Assembly: GCA_009760855.2 (NCBI GenBank)
Contig: WPIO01000099.1
Span: 691,501-755,500, forward strand
DNA length: 64,000 nt
Reading direction: 5' to 3'
Source: Cristatella mucedo
Taxonomy: Eukaryota; Bryozoa; Phylactolaemata; Cristatellidae
Under the pieces are notes generated by a model that searched no databases, was not told where the DNA came from, and saw only the letters and a list, made by a program, of their open reading frames with translations. Shown one piece after another: positions 12,721 to 35,100 of the stretch. The stretch's first letter is position 1, and each line of letters begins with the position of its first letter. A program made the translations under genes and the position numbers.

Positions 12721-12929
12721 GAACTCTACCCTCTGCCCTTTGGTTTGCATATTTAGCTTGTTCGAGCCGGAAGTTCGTCCAAATCCAAGTGTAAGCCGAT
12801 GCAGTGCCGATGGCAAAAGATGAGACTGCTGCTGTTTGCCAGCATGCTTGGTTCGAAGCTCTGGAGCTGTCACCTTCAACTGCTTGCCCTGACAGATCCG
12901 TCCCAGCGGCTCAACGGCTGTTACACAAG

Positions 12930-13403
12930 CCCTTTGGCTCCAGCCTACCTGTCAGATCTACTTTCCCCTCCAGGCTAAGCATCGTACCACTCAATTTTCC
13001 GAATCTAATCGCTTACCTATATCTCATACAAACCTCAAATCCTTCGGAGACCGTGCCTTTAGTTTGTATGCACCCAAAGCCTGGAACTCACTTCTGGCTG
13101 GTGTCACGACATCCCCTGACTTGACCTAATTTTGAAAGGAAGCTTAAAGCATTTATCACGCGTTTAGGGGGTCAGTGCGATTCGTCCTTCGTGTGCTTAT
13201 GTATGCTGATACTGTGCATGCTGCCACATACCAATTTTGCATGCTGATCCTCTGCATATCAACGCTAACCATGCTATTCTTGTTGATTATTCAGCTTCTA
13301 CTCATTCGGTCATGCTTTTGTGTAGCATATTTAAAGTGCATAGAAAAAGATTCAGTCCTCTGAGTGTGCTATACAAATGTATTAGTATTATTATTAGTAT
13401 TAT
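12930..13403 (+). mobile_element. LINE-A C-terminal end, 3' UTR and tail
   Basis: TTGGCTCCAGCCTACCTGTC, CATACAAACCTCAAATCC, GGAGACCGTGCCTTTAG and CAAAGCCTGGAACTCACTTC, then the UTR and the tail ATTTAAAGTGCATAG with TATTAG repeats. It points toward the long antisense copy ending at 12720. Confidence 0.78.
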
Positions 13404-14148
13404 GAGCAATCCATGCCACTCACTCCTGAAGCGATCGGCTTCCGGTGCCTCACCTTTGATCTCCGCTAATCGCACCTTCCTGCAGGCAGAGAGCCGGTTC
13501 GGTTTGCCAATAATGCAAGAGGCTTCTGCCCGAATTAAAGTAAAGGACGCGGCTGGCGACGGTCTTCTGCTGTTGCACGTCGTTGAGCGGCAAGCGCTCG
13601 GCGAAGCAAGCAGAAGCCTTGGCTGGCTGGCCAAGTTGCGCAGCAGTGAACCTTTGCCATCTTTGCTGGCTTTGGCACGGCTCTCACTCCCTGCAGCAGC
13701 ACCTGCTGCGGCTGCCACCCGTCCCCCACCCAAGTGTCTGGGAGGTCAGCATGGCCCGACATGATGATGCTAGCTCTCCCGTGTGTATTCACCGATCGAT
13801 GCCCACCAGTTCGAACTTCCGGCGGTTGCCATCGACGGCCTACTAGAGAGCCATGACTTCCTTCGACTGCGAACATCGGTGGCTGCTTCACCCACTTGCT
13901 TGCTTGCCACCGGCTTTGAGCTTGCTGAGTCCAACCCCTTCCTCTCTTTACAAGTAGCCCAGGCCTGGAAATGGTGAGTAATGCCCGCGGGGCATTCTTT
14001 TGCGTGAATGCACCGGTATGCAATGGTACGGCAAACGTACCGTGATGGCCGCTTTGGGACTGAGGCTGCTTGCCTGCTCTCGAGCAGGCTTGAGACACGT
14101 GTGCCAGACAGCTCATTCATTGGCGACCCCCGCTTCACTACTTTGCAG

Positions 14149-14600
14149 TGCCGCCACAAAGCTATGGCTCCATGCAGCAGACGCCGATGGCCGCAGAGCA
14201 TGGACTATCCTCGTCCTCGGCGGCAGTCGCTGCTGCTACTGCCGCCGCTTCGTCGTCGGTTGCCAGCCAGCTCTCGGATGGGGGCGTGGGTTTTGACGAC
14301 ATGTGGTGCGAAACTGTGCACCGTTCCGGCCAGCCAACCGCCGCTGCGGCTATTGCTGCCGCTTCATCCACTGGCCTTAGCTGGCTGCAGCAGGCCACTG
14401 CGACAACTGCGCCATCTAGGCACGGTCAGGGAGTGTCGACCACTTCGTCGTCGCTTATGTCTCCGACCTTGGCTCCTTCCCAGCAGCAGCATCAGCAGCA
14501 GCAGCAGCTTGGTCCATCAGGTTTGGTCAATCCTCTGCTCCAGGTAGGCAGCTATCGGAGTGCCGGAATGGCAACGTTCGGTTCGTATCAGCAGCAGTGA
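14149..14600 (+). CDS. Ser/Ala/Gln-rich terminal exon of the unrecognised gene (exon D)
   Basis: The acceptor CGCTTCACTACTTTGCAG is followed by TG, which completes Met, and then PPQSYGSMQQTPMAAEHGL, Ser/Ala runs (SSSSAAVAAATAAASSSVA), a short less simple stretch SQLSDGGVGFDDMWCETVHR, more Ala/Ser, a Gln run and ending ATFGSYQQQ-stop at 14598-14600. About 150 residues with no recognisable fold. A possible donor (CAG/GTAGGC at 14546) lies inside, but the reading beyond it still looks protein-like. The 8.5-kb intron before it holds LINE and SINE copies. Confidence 0.65.
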
Positions 14601-15720
14601 TGAGAAGCATTTGCTTCAGAGCATTCGCTCCAGAGCATCCGCTCACCGACCTGCCGACTGCTTGCCTATTGTCTAGCGATGATGCCTTTCAGCAGCAAAG
14701 TCGTCATACGCTAGCAGCAACACGAGACCTCACGAGTTGCCTTGCCGGCTGGGGTACCGCATTCTGCTGAAACCGGCAGTCTGGTGTGCTGTACGTGCGC
14801 TGCACTGGTACGAAGCAGCCGTCGGGCTGGGCTGGGCGGGCACCTGTCGCCGCCAGCATCTAGCCTTTCGGGGGACGTGTACTGGATAAGAATCGCCACC
14901 ATTTCGACCTCACCGACCTGTTTATTCTGGTACGGGTGCTTATGGTTTAGCTCATAGGCTCACCGGCCTGTGAGTGTGGAGCTAACCGGCAAGCTCTAGG
15001 TTATCTACGACTTCAATCAAAGGCTGGTGCAATGTAGAAGCTAACTGTGGCAGCGATGCAACTGCTGCTGCCAATTGCCAACGATGGGGCTCCGTGATCA
15101 GGCAGCAGTCAATTTCTGGCGGGTGGTCGTCCTCGGACATTTGCAAGCCGTGCATTGCACGTGCGAAGGTATCAACCTGCCCAGGAGAGTGTTGGTATTG
15201 GCCCGAGCCGCATAACGGCATGCTTTGAAGAACAATCAACCGATCCTTTCGACTCGGCCGTGACTCGCTGTGACGTTTGCTCGCGATGCCTTGTTGATAC
15301 TTCCGGTCATGTATGTCTGCACAGCGAGCAGTCTATTTCTGCACGGCAGTCGTTGAACTTGTCTGCTGGAATCGCGTTCGCTTGACAAGGATCACCCTCA
15401 ATCTGTCGTGCCAAGCTTCGTGAGTCTCGTGTAGCCACTATCTAGTATTTGAAAATCGTGAGATTATTTTTTTTCATTCGTCACATCAAGACCGGTACCG
15501 GGTCTCATCCCGTCATCTTGAAGATGACTGGCCCGTATTTCGTCCGAATATTAAGTCGGGAATCCAGGTGTGTATACTTTCTATTGCTCGCTCTATTGTC
15601 GCTCTCGTAGCAAAATGTGAGATAAATGCTTTGATATCGATGATCTGTCTTGCGTTTACAGTGTGATAAGCCCAATAAATTTGTTTTTAATCGTGTTGTG
15701 TAATTCCATTTTAATAAATC
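14601..15720 (+). other. Probable 3' UTR of the Gln-rich gene with AATAAA signals
   Basis: About 1.1 kb after the stop without recognisable repeats, ending with two AATAAA hexamers (15674 and 15713). Assigning them to the upstream gene is inference from distance and strand. Confidence 0.3.
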
Positions 15721-16044
15721 TGACTGCTTCTTTTTCGAGCGTAGCATCTTTTCGATGTATTCCTTCGATGGCGAGAACCTCGGTTTTCGTTGCACCAACT
15801 GCTCAGTTGGCCACCTTCGAAATTCAAGGCGACGCTAGCCTCTGTACTCGTACGTGACCACGCCCACAACAAAAAAGATTGAGTCCTTGTCGTTGCTTGG
15901 ATGATGACGACGTCAGCGAGTTCGTCGGGCTCGATCGGCACGACGGGCTGCCAATTAGTAATCGCTACAGTGGCGTTTACTTGGTGTGCATTCATTTCGT
16001 CTGCTAAAATTGATACGCAAACGCAAGCGTAGCTGATTTGTCAG
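15721..16044. other. No gene or repeat recognised
   Basis: Mixed composition, short frames only. Confidence 0.4.
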
Positions 16045-16200
16045 TCTTTCTCGAGCAGGCGCATAGGGGCCCTTGCTGCCTTTCACCGGCTTGAAGCAGC
16101 CAATGAGCAATGTAAGCAGCCAAAAAGGAATTACCCGGTCGAGTACTCGAACCCACGACCGACAAGTGCCGGCACCTTACCTCTGAGTTAAATTGGAAAG
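16045..16200 (-). mobile_element. SINE (B-type or related), antisense
   Basis: GAGTACTCGAACCCACGACC (B-box complement) and CACCTTACCTCTGAGTTAA (A-box complement), with the body GGGGCCCTTGCTGCCTTTC. Confidence 0.5.
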
Positions 16201-16263
16201 GCTGCTGCTTGCAACCCGATTTGTCGTGTACACCGAGTGGCCCAGTATCCGAGGAGATTATGC

Positions 16264-17080
16264 GTAATAATAATAATAACACATTTGATAAAGCGCCCTC
16301 AGATAACTCAATTTATTTCTAGTCCCTTTACGTTTAATGCAAAGGAAACACGATTGGACGGTTAGCGGTAGCACGCTCGACAAGCAACAAAAATAACTCG
16401 GTTAGGGGTGACATGCATAGGGTCATCATGCACGTTTGGTTTGTGGCAGCATGCACAATGTCAGCACGCATAAGCACATAAAGGACGAATCACAGGGACC
16501 CTCTAAATGCTGTCATAAATTGGTGCGTTATATTTTTTTACTGTTGTCAAGTCAGATGTCATGACAGTGGTCGGGAGTGAGTTCCAGGCTTTGGGACCAT
16601 GAGAACATAATGCACGGTCTCCAAAGGATTTGAGGTTGGTACGATGCATAGCTAAACAGTTTGATTCGGGAAAGCAAGTGGTACGATGCTTAGCCTGGTG
16701 GGGCAGTAGATCTGATAGGTAGGCTGGGGCCAAAGAATGAAGGAACCTAAAAGTGAGTGACAAAACCTTGAAGTCAATCCGTTGCTTGACTGGTAGCCAG
16801 TGCAGGTTGGCAAGAAATGGTGTGATGTGGCAGCTGCGACGCTCACGACAGACAAGCCTTGCTGCAGAGCTTTGCACCAGCTGTAAGTGCCTGATTGCAC
16901 AGGCCGGTAGACCAGCAAGCAGTGAGTTACAGAAGTCAAGACGGGATGTCACAAATGCATGGACTAACTTAGGTGTGGTATCCCAATCTAAAAAAGCCCG
17001 AATTTTAGCAATTTTTGTTGCTGAAAGTAGGTGGACTTGAGTGTAGAGTGGATGCGGTCGTCTAACGAAAAGTCACTTTG
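16264..17080 (-). mobile_element. LINE-A, 5'-truncated, antisense
   Basis: AAT repeats and tail at 16264-16340, 3' UTR, then the minus-strand frame 16952-16503 with [36 protein letters not shown] and GDRALCSHGPKAWNSLP. The stop is shifted relative to other copies (ends ...KKYNAPIYDSI). Confidence 0.83.
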
Positions 17081-17976
17081 AAGTCGCACTAGGTAGACAG
17101 GCAGAGCTAGGATTTTCATCTACGGTGCGTGGTGGGGTGCAGTTCCCGGAAGATTTTCTTTTAAGGGGCAAGAGCCACCAAATTTTAATGTGCCAAACCG
17201 CCGGCAAAACCCGCAGGAAATGAAAAACTATTCAAAGTGTATTTCCCTCGAGAACTCGGCGGTCGCTCATCTAGCGGTGGTAGCAGTGCGAGACGAATAC
17301 ATAGATCGTATATCTACGCGACCACACACAAGTCCACGAACATGTGCTTTACCTAACGACGACAGCTGTCGGCACAACACGAGGCTGCCCTACAAGCACG
17401 GTGGTCTCAAATGCGAATACGCATGCAACGGTATCTCGAACTGGCCTCGCACCTCGGCCGGCACTCGGTAGCCTACTGGTCCTCACTTCTTCACTTCGGG
17501 CACGCTCTCGCCAACTCCCTACAGCAACCCCACTTCCTTTGGCACTCGTCCCTCGGCCCTTATATACAAATCCTTATCAAAGGACTCGGCAGTGAATATA
17601 CATCGAAGGGCGATGTCGTAAGCAGACATCGAAGTGCCAAACTATGGCTACCGCATGAGCCACAAGTGGAACAGACAGTCTTCGGCAGGGGGGGGTATCA
17701 CCTAAAATAAGGGACTGCTCAGGTCTCGGCCCTGCTATAAGGGGATGGCAATTGGCCCTAGCCGTCATTACAATAAGTCCCAGAGTCATTTGCCACGCTA
17801 CTCAAAGGCGCACGATACAGGCTTCAAGCGCCGATTCCGCCAAACGGATTGCAAAGCAATCTGAAATAGATTTCGCCGTGCGAGAACGTTTTAGCCGGTA
17901 TATCCACCGATTGGCTACCGACCACTCCCGCAGTCAAAGGCCATAGCTCCGCCACTGTCCGCCGCCCATTCAGTAA
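17081..17976. other. GC-rich stretch, nothing recognised
   Basis: Several overlapping frames of up to 99 codons in different phases and a CCTTATATAC box near 17558. Could be part of an LTR element, but no motif supports it. Confidence 0.3.
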
Positions 17977-18290
17977 AATGTTCGTGCCGGAAGTGAACGT
18001 GACTTCTCACCAGGCCATTAAGTCAAGCTCCACGTGCGTACAGGCTGCTTGTTGCCTTCAAAGAAATAAATTTGATACCTTCAGAAACTTGAACTCAAAC
18101 AAAAGAACTGTTTTTAACTCAATCCACTTAGTAGCGCCCCCCTTAATACAATAATTTTAGCTGATTTAACAGCCTTATTTTCGTGCCGGAAGTGAATGCA
18201 AAGTCTCAGCATGCCATCTGCTTCACGTGTTTACAGGCTGCTTGCTGTCTTCAAAGAAGTCGAGTTGACAGTTTCTTTACTAGCTCAGCA
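17977..18290 (+). repeat. Two direct copies of about 110 bp
   Basis: TTCGTGCCGGAAGTGAA, then CACGTG with TACAGGCTGCTTG and CTTCAAAGAA, occur at 17979-18090 and again at 18180-18290, separated by about 90 bp. The right copy is shorter by a few bases. Confidence 0.65.
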
Positions 18291-18309
18291 GATGCAAAAC
18301 ACCTTCTTA

Positions 18310-18562
18310 TCATAGCATTTGGTGGGTCCTTGTGATTTATCGCTTTTTTGTGCCCGCGCGGGCTGACACTTGTGCGGCTTCCATTAACCGCATATACAAG
18401 TTGACAGTTACCTCCAATCACGTTACCTCCAATTACGAAATTCTAGTTGAAATGTGGATGCTACCACTAGTTATTTGGTCGTGCCTCCTTTACAGAAAAT
18501 GTAAAGTGCCTAGAAAGAGACATTGTCCTCTGAGGGCGCTATATAAATGTATCGTTGTAATT
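18310..18562 (+). mobile_element. LINE-A 3' UTR and tail
   Basis: CATAGCATTTGGTGGGTCC at the C-terminal stop region, then a diverged UTR and AAAATGTAAAGTGCCTAG, AAAGAGACATTGTCCTCTG, GGGCGCTATATAAATG. Confidence 0.7.
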
Positions 18563-18639
18563 AAAGAAGGCAAGTTCACTGGAGTAAAGTTGAAACTGAC
18601 TGGATTTTGTGCATCTTTAGCTGCGACTTAAAAGGATGC

Positions 18640-19365
18640 AAAGTTACAGCATTTTTTGGGTCTTCGCGATTCGTCCTTCATGTGCATGCACCTGCTTACA
18701 CTGTACCCTAGTGACGGCGGAGCCACTGACATTTAATATGTCGGGTGGGTGTCGCCTTGCCCCGGAAGGGTAAAGCCTGGGGTCGGTTCCCAGAGGCCCG
18801 AGGACAAAAACCTGGGATGGCGTGCTCGCTCTCTTTCGGCGGAAGCTCTCGACTTAGGTAGACGTCGACTCGGACTACCCAAGAGTTACTCAGCTAGCCG
18901 AATCTTTGACGGCATACGCTTGTACTCTTGGGACGGTGTCGGTACACCGGTGGGACTGCGGAAGCGGTCTGAGCCACTGACACGTTTATTAGCGCTTTCA
19001 GCGTCGTCTTGCGTCCCTATAGTTTACTTTGTATAGGATCCTTCCTGTAGACTTTTCTAGTCCCCCATTGTGTACGCATGCGTTTGTAATATATAAAATT
19101 GTGTGTACCCGGTCAATCATCCTTAAACAACTGTTGCCGGAGGCCTCGCGTAACGATCAAGAACGGGCATATACAGTAGGGGCCGTAGCGAGAATAGGCT
19201 AGGGAACCCAGGGAACCCGGCTGCAACACTATGCCAGCTGCTTGCCGATGTTACCACCAATCATTTGGTAAAGCTTTCTACACAGCATCTGTAAAGTGCC
19301 TAGAAAGAGATCCAGCTCTCTGAGGGCGCTATACAAATTAATTATTATTATTATTATTATTATTA
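18640..19365 (+). mobile_element. LINE-A 3' UTR and tail, split by an LTR-like insertion
   Basis: AGCATTTTTTGGGTCTTCGC to CTTACAC (18701), then after the insertion TATGCCAGCTGC (19230 on), CATCTGTAAAGTGCCTAG and ATT repeats to 19365. Confidence 0.72.
18702..19225. mobile_element. Solo-LTR-like insertion (TG...CA, ACAC duplication)
   Basis: 524 bp starting TGTACCCTAG and ending CGGCTGCA, bordered by ACAC on each side (18698-18701, 19226-19229), inserted in a LINE-A 3' UTR. TG...CA ends with a 4-bp duplication are typical of LTR retrotransposons. A TATA-like ATATATAAAA lies near 19090. No internal coding part or second LTR was seen. Confidence 0.6.
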
Positions 19366-20339
19366 AGTCATTACGGATCTGCTGCTGCTGCTTCTTCTGC
19401 TTCTTTTGCTGCTTTAATGCTGCCAGTTTTAGTTATTTGGCATCAGGCAGACACCGGATATGTGTACCGCAAGCTGAATCTGCAACAGTACAGCACGAGG
19501 CAGGCAGCACTGAGGACAGCAGTAGCTCTTTACCCTTTTTTCTTTGTTTTCATAAGCGGGAAACGTCCGTGCTACTGCCGCAGACTTACAAGAAGGCCAG
19601 CCAGTGGCTCAGCGTGCTGCCAATACGCTTCGACGACCGCGGGCTACTGGCCGAAAAAACCCGTGCCCGGAAATGCCTGGTTTGACACTCAGGATTGACT
19701 TCGCAGGGCTGGCTCGGTTCGAATCCGTCAGGCTTACCCGAAGTGTTCCGGGGGCAGGTCCAGGAGCTGGTTATGCGTTTACCTATTTAAAAAATATATC
19801 TAATGCAGACCAGTAAATTGGTGTAGTAATAAATACAAATATTAAATATAAAATATGTATAAATATTAACAATATATAAATATGAAATTCAACTATTAAG
19901 TTGAGGCAGGTTCGTCCCCGTCCTCTAATGTTCATAGAGATATTAGATTATAGAGAAAGCGCATCGTCGCATGACCTCGCGGTACATCGCCTTATCCAGA
20001 CTCAGAAGAGACGTCTCACTGAGCACAGCAACTTCGTCAGCCACGTGATTCGAGAGATCCCTAATTTGAGGCGCTAACTGAGGCGCAGATCGTCGAAAGG
20101 GGCATCGTCTGCTCTATCGCGTCGCGTCGCGTCGTTCACTGTCCAATAACCGAAGCAAAGGCTATTTGCTAAGCAAAGCTCTACTGCTGTGCTGTTTTTT
20201 TGGAAAGAACTGGTTTGCCTGGATTAGCCTTAATATTACTTTTATTTATACTACTACGACTTAGCCCGCACGTTTCCTAACTTAAGAATGTGCGTTTGTC
20301 CGGTACGCGCGTACGCAGTACGAAGTAGGTACGTATATA
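19366..20339. other. No gene recognised
   Basis: AT-rich middle (19795-19900, AAATATAAA motifs) and a CGTCGCGTCGCGTC run at 20120. Frames are short. Confidence 0.4.
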
Positions 20340-20475
20340 TGCCCGCTTGTAGGCTGGTAGGTGGTTAAGGTGCTCGCCCCGAGCAAAGTGAATGTGAATG
20401 CATTTGACGACGACCGAATTATTTTCGAGCTCGACCCCCAACCTCTCTTAGGGCGCTATACAAATTAAATATATA
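20340..20475 (+). mobile_element. SINE-A
   Basis: TAGGTGGTTAAGGTGCTCGC (A box), TTCGAGCTCGACCCC (B-box region), TCTTAGGGCGCTATACAAA, then TA repeats. Confidence 0.6.
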
Positions 20476-20623
20476 TGTATATATTTCATTGTACATATAT
20501 ATATATATACATGTAGAAGATACATATATATGTATATATATACATATATAATAATATATATATAATAATACATATAGATACATATATAAACATATGCATT
20601 ACATAATGTAATGTAATGCATAT

Positions 20624-20669
<46 letters not shown>

Positions 20670-20692
20670 ACATAGAAACATGTATATATATT
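20470..20692. repeat. TA-rich complex repeat with short palindromes
   Basis: TATATA runs with ATG interruptions; TGCATTACATAATGTAATGT at 20595 is part of an inverted repeat. Confidence 0.85.
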
Positions 20693-20781
20693 TCATCTTT
20701 AGTGTAGTTAAGAACGTGGCAAGTCTTATTTCTAAGCAACTTTACTAGCGTTGCAAAGTAGGCTGCTGACGACGTAAAAAA

Positions 20782-21165
20782 TATAATTCATCTGTATAGC
20801 GCTCAAAGAGAACTTAATCTCTACTCGGGCGCTTCACATGTGGTGCCTCGGGGCTCGAGTAAATGACCTCAGCTAAATAAATAAACATAAATATAATTCA
20901 TTTATATAGCGCCCCAAGAGAACTTAATCTCTATTCAGGCGCTTCACATATGCCTCGGGGCTCGAGCCAACGACCTCAGTCAGACCGTGGTCGGGGCGAG
21001 CACCTTAACCGCTGGACCAAACCAGCTCGGCAAAGAGTGCAAACTTGACCCTCGGTCGCGGCGAGCACCTTAACCGCTGGACCAAACCAGCTCGGCAAAG
21101 AGTGCAAACTTGACCCTCGGTCGCGGCGAGCACCTTAACCGCTGGACCAAACCAGCTCGGCGTAC
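20782..21165 (-). mobile_element. SINE-A copies, antisense, with triplicated head
   Basis: A tail with partial body (20787-20875) is followed by a fuller copy (20893-21165): AATTCATTTATATAGCGCC, AGAGAACTTAATCTCTATTC, GGGGCTCGAGCC (complement of the B box), GCACCTTAACCGCTGGACC (complement of the A box). The head occurs three times with an exact 65-bp period. Confidence 0.8.
20996..21160 (-). repeat. 65-bp tandem repeat made of the SINE-A head
   Basis: Units start at 20996, 21061 and 21126. The first two are identical and the third is cut after 35 bp. Each contains GCGAGCACCTTAACCGCTGG. Confidence 0.9.
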
Positions 21166-23147
21166 ATTACATCCGTATTACATTTTCATATAATTCCATC
21201 TGCAACACGTGTCACCAATGTTCCTACGTTACGTGCAAATGACGATACAGTTTTAGATATTTGACATTATAATAGTTGCGTCTTTAGTGCTGCTTAGATT
21301 AATGGTCTTCCTTTGAGCGTGATGCAATATGTCCCACTAAAAAAACCTGGCGTTCTGAACCGACGGGTTGGGTGTACGGAATGAGTGTACGGGGGGAGCA
21401 CTAACCGCGTCATTCTTTACCGACGTTATACGGTTTCTCTTAATTAAGCCAATATTGACTTTGATTGCTACTGCCGATATTGTCATTCGGCCAAATAGCT
21501 ACTAGTAAACAGATTTTTGAACCACCAGCAGGATTTCGGCTGTAGAAATAATTTATTATGTAGTATTATTTTTATTTCTAGAGCCGACGTGGCAGTGACC
21601 TCCGACCAAGAGATCATCGGGCATTGTCGCGATTACAATTGCTAACCTTATATGAAAGCGCACCATCGGCGATGCCTTTCTTATTGATCCGATCAAGTAA
21701 CGACCACGTCAGCTTCCCACTGCTACGGTAATGGCAAGGTTTCCGCGACTAACCTGCTTTAAAAGGTTCAAATGCATCACCAGAATACTTTCTAGGGGAT
21801 TCGCGACAATTCAGGTGCAAATGGTGTAGGTTCTTAATGAGCTGTTCGTAGTTCGCGCGTTATTTTTTACTTTTGAGCCCAAGCCATTTTGGTTTAGAAA
21901 GCCCTATCAGCTGTTTTGTCGCATTCATCGGCGTTCGTTTCAGTATTGCCCATGGTCCATATTGACAAAGTCACTGCCGAATTCCAGTTTGTTGCCTTCA
22001 CATAGTAGGTCTTATACCCGTTAACATGAGACATTAACGATTACTTTCAAAGAGGTTCTAGGATGCGTCAAGGCTTCCCGACCGTGAATCCTAACTGATC
22101 GTATTATTTATTGTGCAGTGCAATGTATGCCTCATACGGGAGCTTGCACACTGGAGAAGGCGGAATCGAAACTGAGTCAGCGATGAGTATTATAGCAGAG
22201 AAACTAAGCGAGCAAATGTCTGTGCGTCGTCGGTTTGCATGGGGTTCTCATTTGGCCGCTGCAGTGGCTATCAAAACAGTTAGCTCTAAGTAAATTGGCA
22301 GAAACTTAAGCAGGTCGCGATGAAGTTGGTGTTTAGCATGGACACTTGAATTTGCGTTTTATTTGTCTTGTGTCAGCGGCGTTCAATAGTCAATGTCAGT
22401 AGTCAAGAGTTCAGCAAATTCGATGTGAGAATTCTTATAAACAGTGCAACTTTAAAAAGTAACACCGAGAGAGAAATACATTTGAAATGACTGTCAGAAG
22501 TTTCCATGATTCTCTACAGTTTATTGGGTTACAGCCGGTTGCAATCTCCACGAAAGGCTGTGCTGGTTTACATAAGTTCCTGCTATGACCTTAGATCATC
22601 GTCATATTACGGTAATAGTTTGGTAACGTGTTGAATGCCCGAAAGCACCACGAGATGACCGCCACCCGGAAAATCGGCGCATCACTTTTACGTGGATGAC
22701 GTTTCGTGGCCATATTGCTGTTCTCGAAAAGATGTTGGAAAACCAATGGAGCAATGTGAAAATGTATCCTCACGGTTAGCCACTTTACGGCCAGTAACAG
22801 AAGAAAAGCACAACAGCTGCATTAGATACAATTCCATGCCTTTTTCGATTTCCTTGGTAGTGAGCCGCTTATAGAAGCTACTGAGCCGTTTCGCTTACCA
22901 GCAGCTTTATCGTAATTAACGCAAGTAGCCTTATTATAGAACTCGCGAAGCTCGACTGCTGTGTTGCTTTTCAGCAGGAATGTTTGCCTTGATTGGTCTT
23001 AACATTTGCTTTACTAAAGTGATTCTGTCGGCTGTTAGCATCACTCAAGGACGAACGTTTGCAAATCTATTTCAACAAATCCACAAGGACTAAATGGTAG
23101 TTACACAGGAGAAGCTTCCAGAGTGCACCAGAAACCTAGCGGCTTCT
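21166..23147. other. About 2 kb without recognised feature
   Basis: Frames are at most 60 codons, with no splice-consistent coding signal. It lies downstream of the 3' end of PTPS. Confidence 0.4.
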
Positions 23148-23240
23148 GGTTATCATTCGGTAGCCAAAAAACTTCACCTCATGGAACAAAGAGAAAGTGG
23201 GAAGCTTAGCTGAATTTGGTCAGTCGATGAAGTGCGGTTG
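23148..23240 (-). mobile_element. LINE-B 3' fragment, antisense
   Basis: CATTCGGTAGCCAAAAAAC, CAACAAAGAGAAAGTGG-like sequence and AAGCTTAGC are the complement of the LINE-B 3' UTR. It lies just beyond the 3' end of the PTPS gene. Confidence 0.55.
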
Positions 23241-23381
23241 AGTACATGCAAGTTAGAATTGCATAATTTTGGGTAACTGGAGATGCCTGCACTCAGGTTT
23301 TTTTTGTAAGGATTCGGTAATTTTATACTTGCCGGAAAATCACAGAGCTGACCATCAGCCAGATTTATACAATTTGCCAAG

Positions 23382-23551
23382 CTGATTTGGTTCAGTGGTC
23401 AAGGTGCTCGCCTTTGACGACCTAGGTCAAAGTAATTATATTTGCCAGCCTAGGTCGTGGGCTCAACCCCTGTGGCATATGTGAAGTGCCTGGATATAGA
23501 TTCAGGTCTCTTAGGGTGCTATACAAATTATATATATATATATATATATAA

Positions 23552-23589
<38 letters not shown>

Positions 23590-23592
23590 TTG
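23382..23592 (+). mobile_element. SINE-A with TA-repeat end
   Basis: TTGGTTCAGTGGTCAAGGTG (A box), TCGTGGGCTCAACCCC (B box), GTGAAGTGCCTGGATATAG, TCTCTTAGGGTGCTATAC, TA repeats. A short duplication of the CCTAGGTC part lies inside. Confidence 0.75.
23531..23592. repeat. TA repeat
   Basis: TA runs interrupted by AATAAATA, at the SINE-A end. Confidence 0.85.
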
Positions 23593-23985
23593 CATACATA
23601 CGTACAATGTCAAACATCTGGAAGAGACGGCATAGCACTACATCTAGATATTTCGTGCCATTAATGACGACACGCTAAAAGAGAAGCAACCAATTACAGT
23701 CTCCAGCTGCAAATTTTGCTGCAGGAGTTCTTCGTGCATCATGGCTTCTATAAGAACTTGGCATATTTCTGGCCTCCTCGATGTCGCTATCGTAACGTTG
23801 ATACGGAGTGCCAAGACGTAGTCATGGTAGCATTCGGCCCCGGCCCGTCGTGCGGTGGAGAGACTGGCGACGGAGCACGCTGCGAGGCAGCTCGACAAAG
23901 CAAGCGAGTGCGGCATCAAGTCGAAGGCGAGATTTCGTCAGTGGCCATCGCATTACTTTCGCTGCCAGAGCTCCAGGGGACCAGG

Positions 23986-34938
<10,953 letters not shown>

Positions 34939-35100
34939 CTTCAGTCGAGAGAGAAACGTCAATTCAGCTGGGCCGGCCTAGAGAGCCCCGCCTCTGTGTG
35001 ATCACGTGACATTGTGCGACATCTATAGTCGCCATGGGGCAAGGGGGCGGGGCGGGGCGTTCAACTGACAAGCCCACGAATCCGCGGTGCGCCGCGCCTC
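34939..35100 (-). promoter_or_regulatory. GC-rich probable promoter region of PTPS
   Basis: Directly upstream of the PTPS ATG the sequence becomes GC- and CpG-rich, with overlapping GC boxes (GGGCGGGGCGGGGCG, about 35046-35060) and a CACGTG E-box near 35003. No TATA box is evident. The role is inferred from position and composition. Confidence 0.4.

Noticed and set aside
13237-14116. Long overlapping frames on both strands around 13.4-14.1 kb and a strong-looking donor at 13974
   Set aside because: The candidate 19-nt exon (13955-13973) begins with a stop in the needed phase, and exons C and D already join without it.
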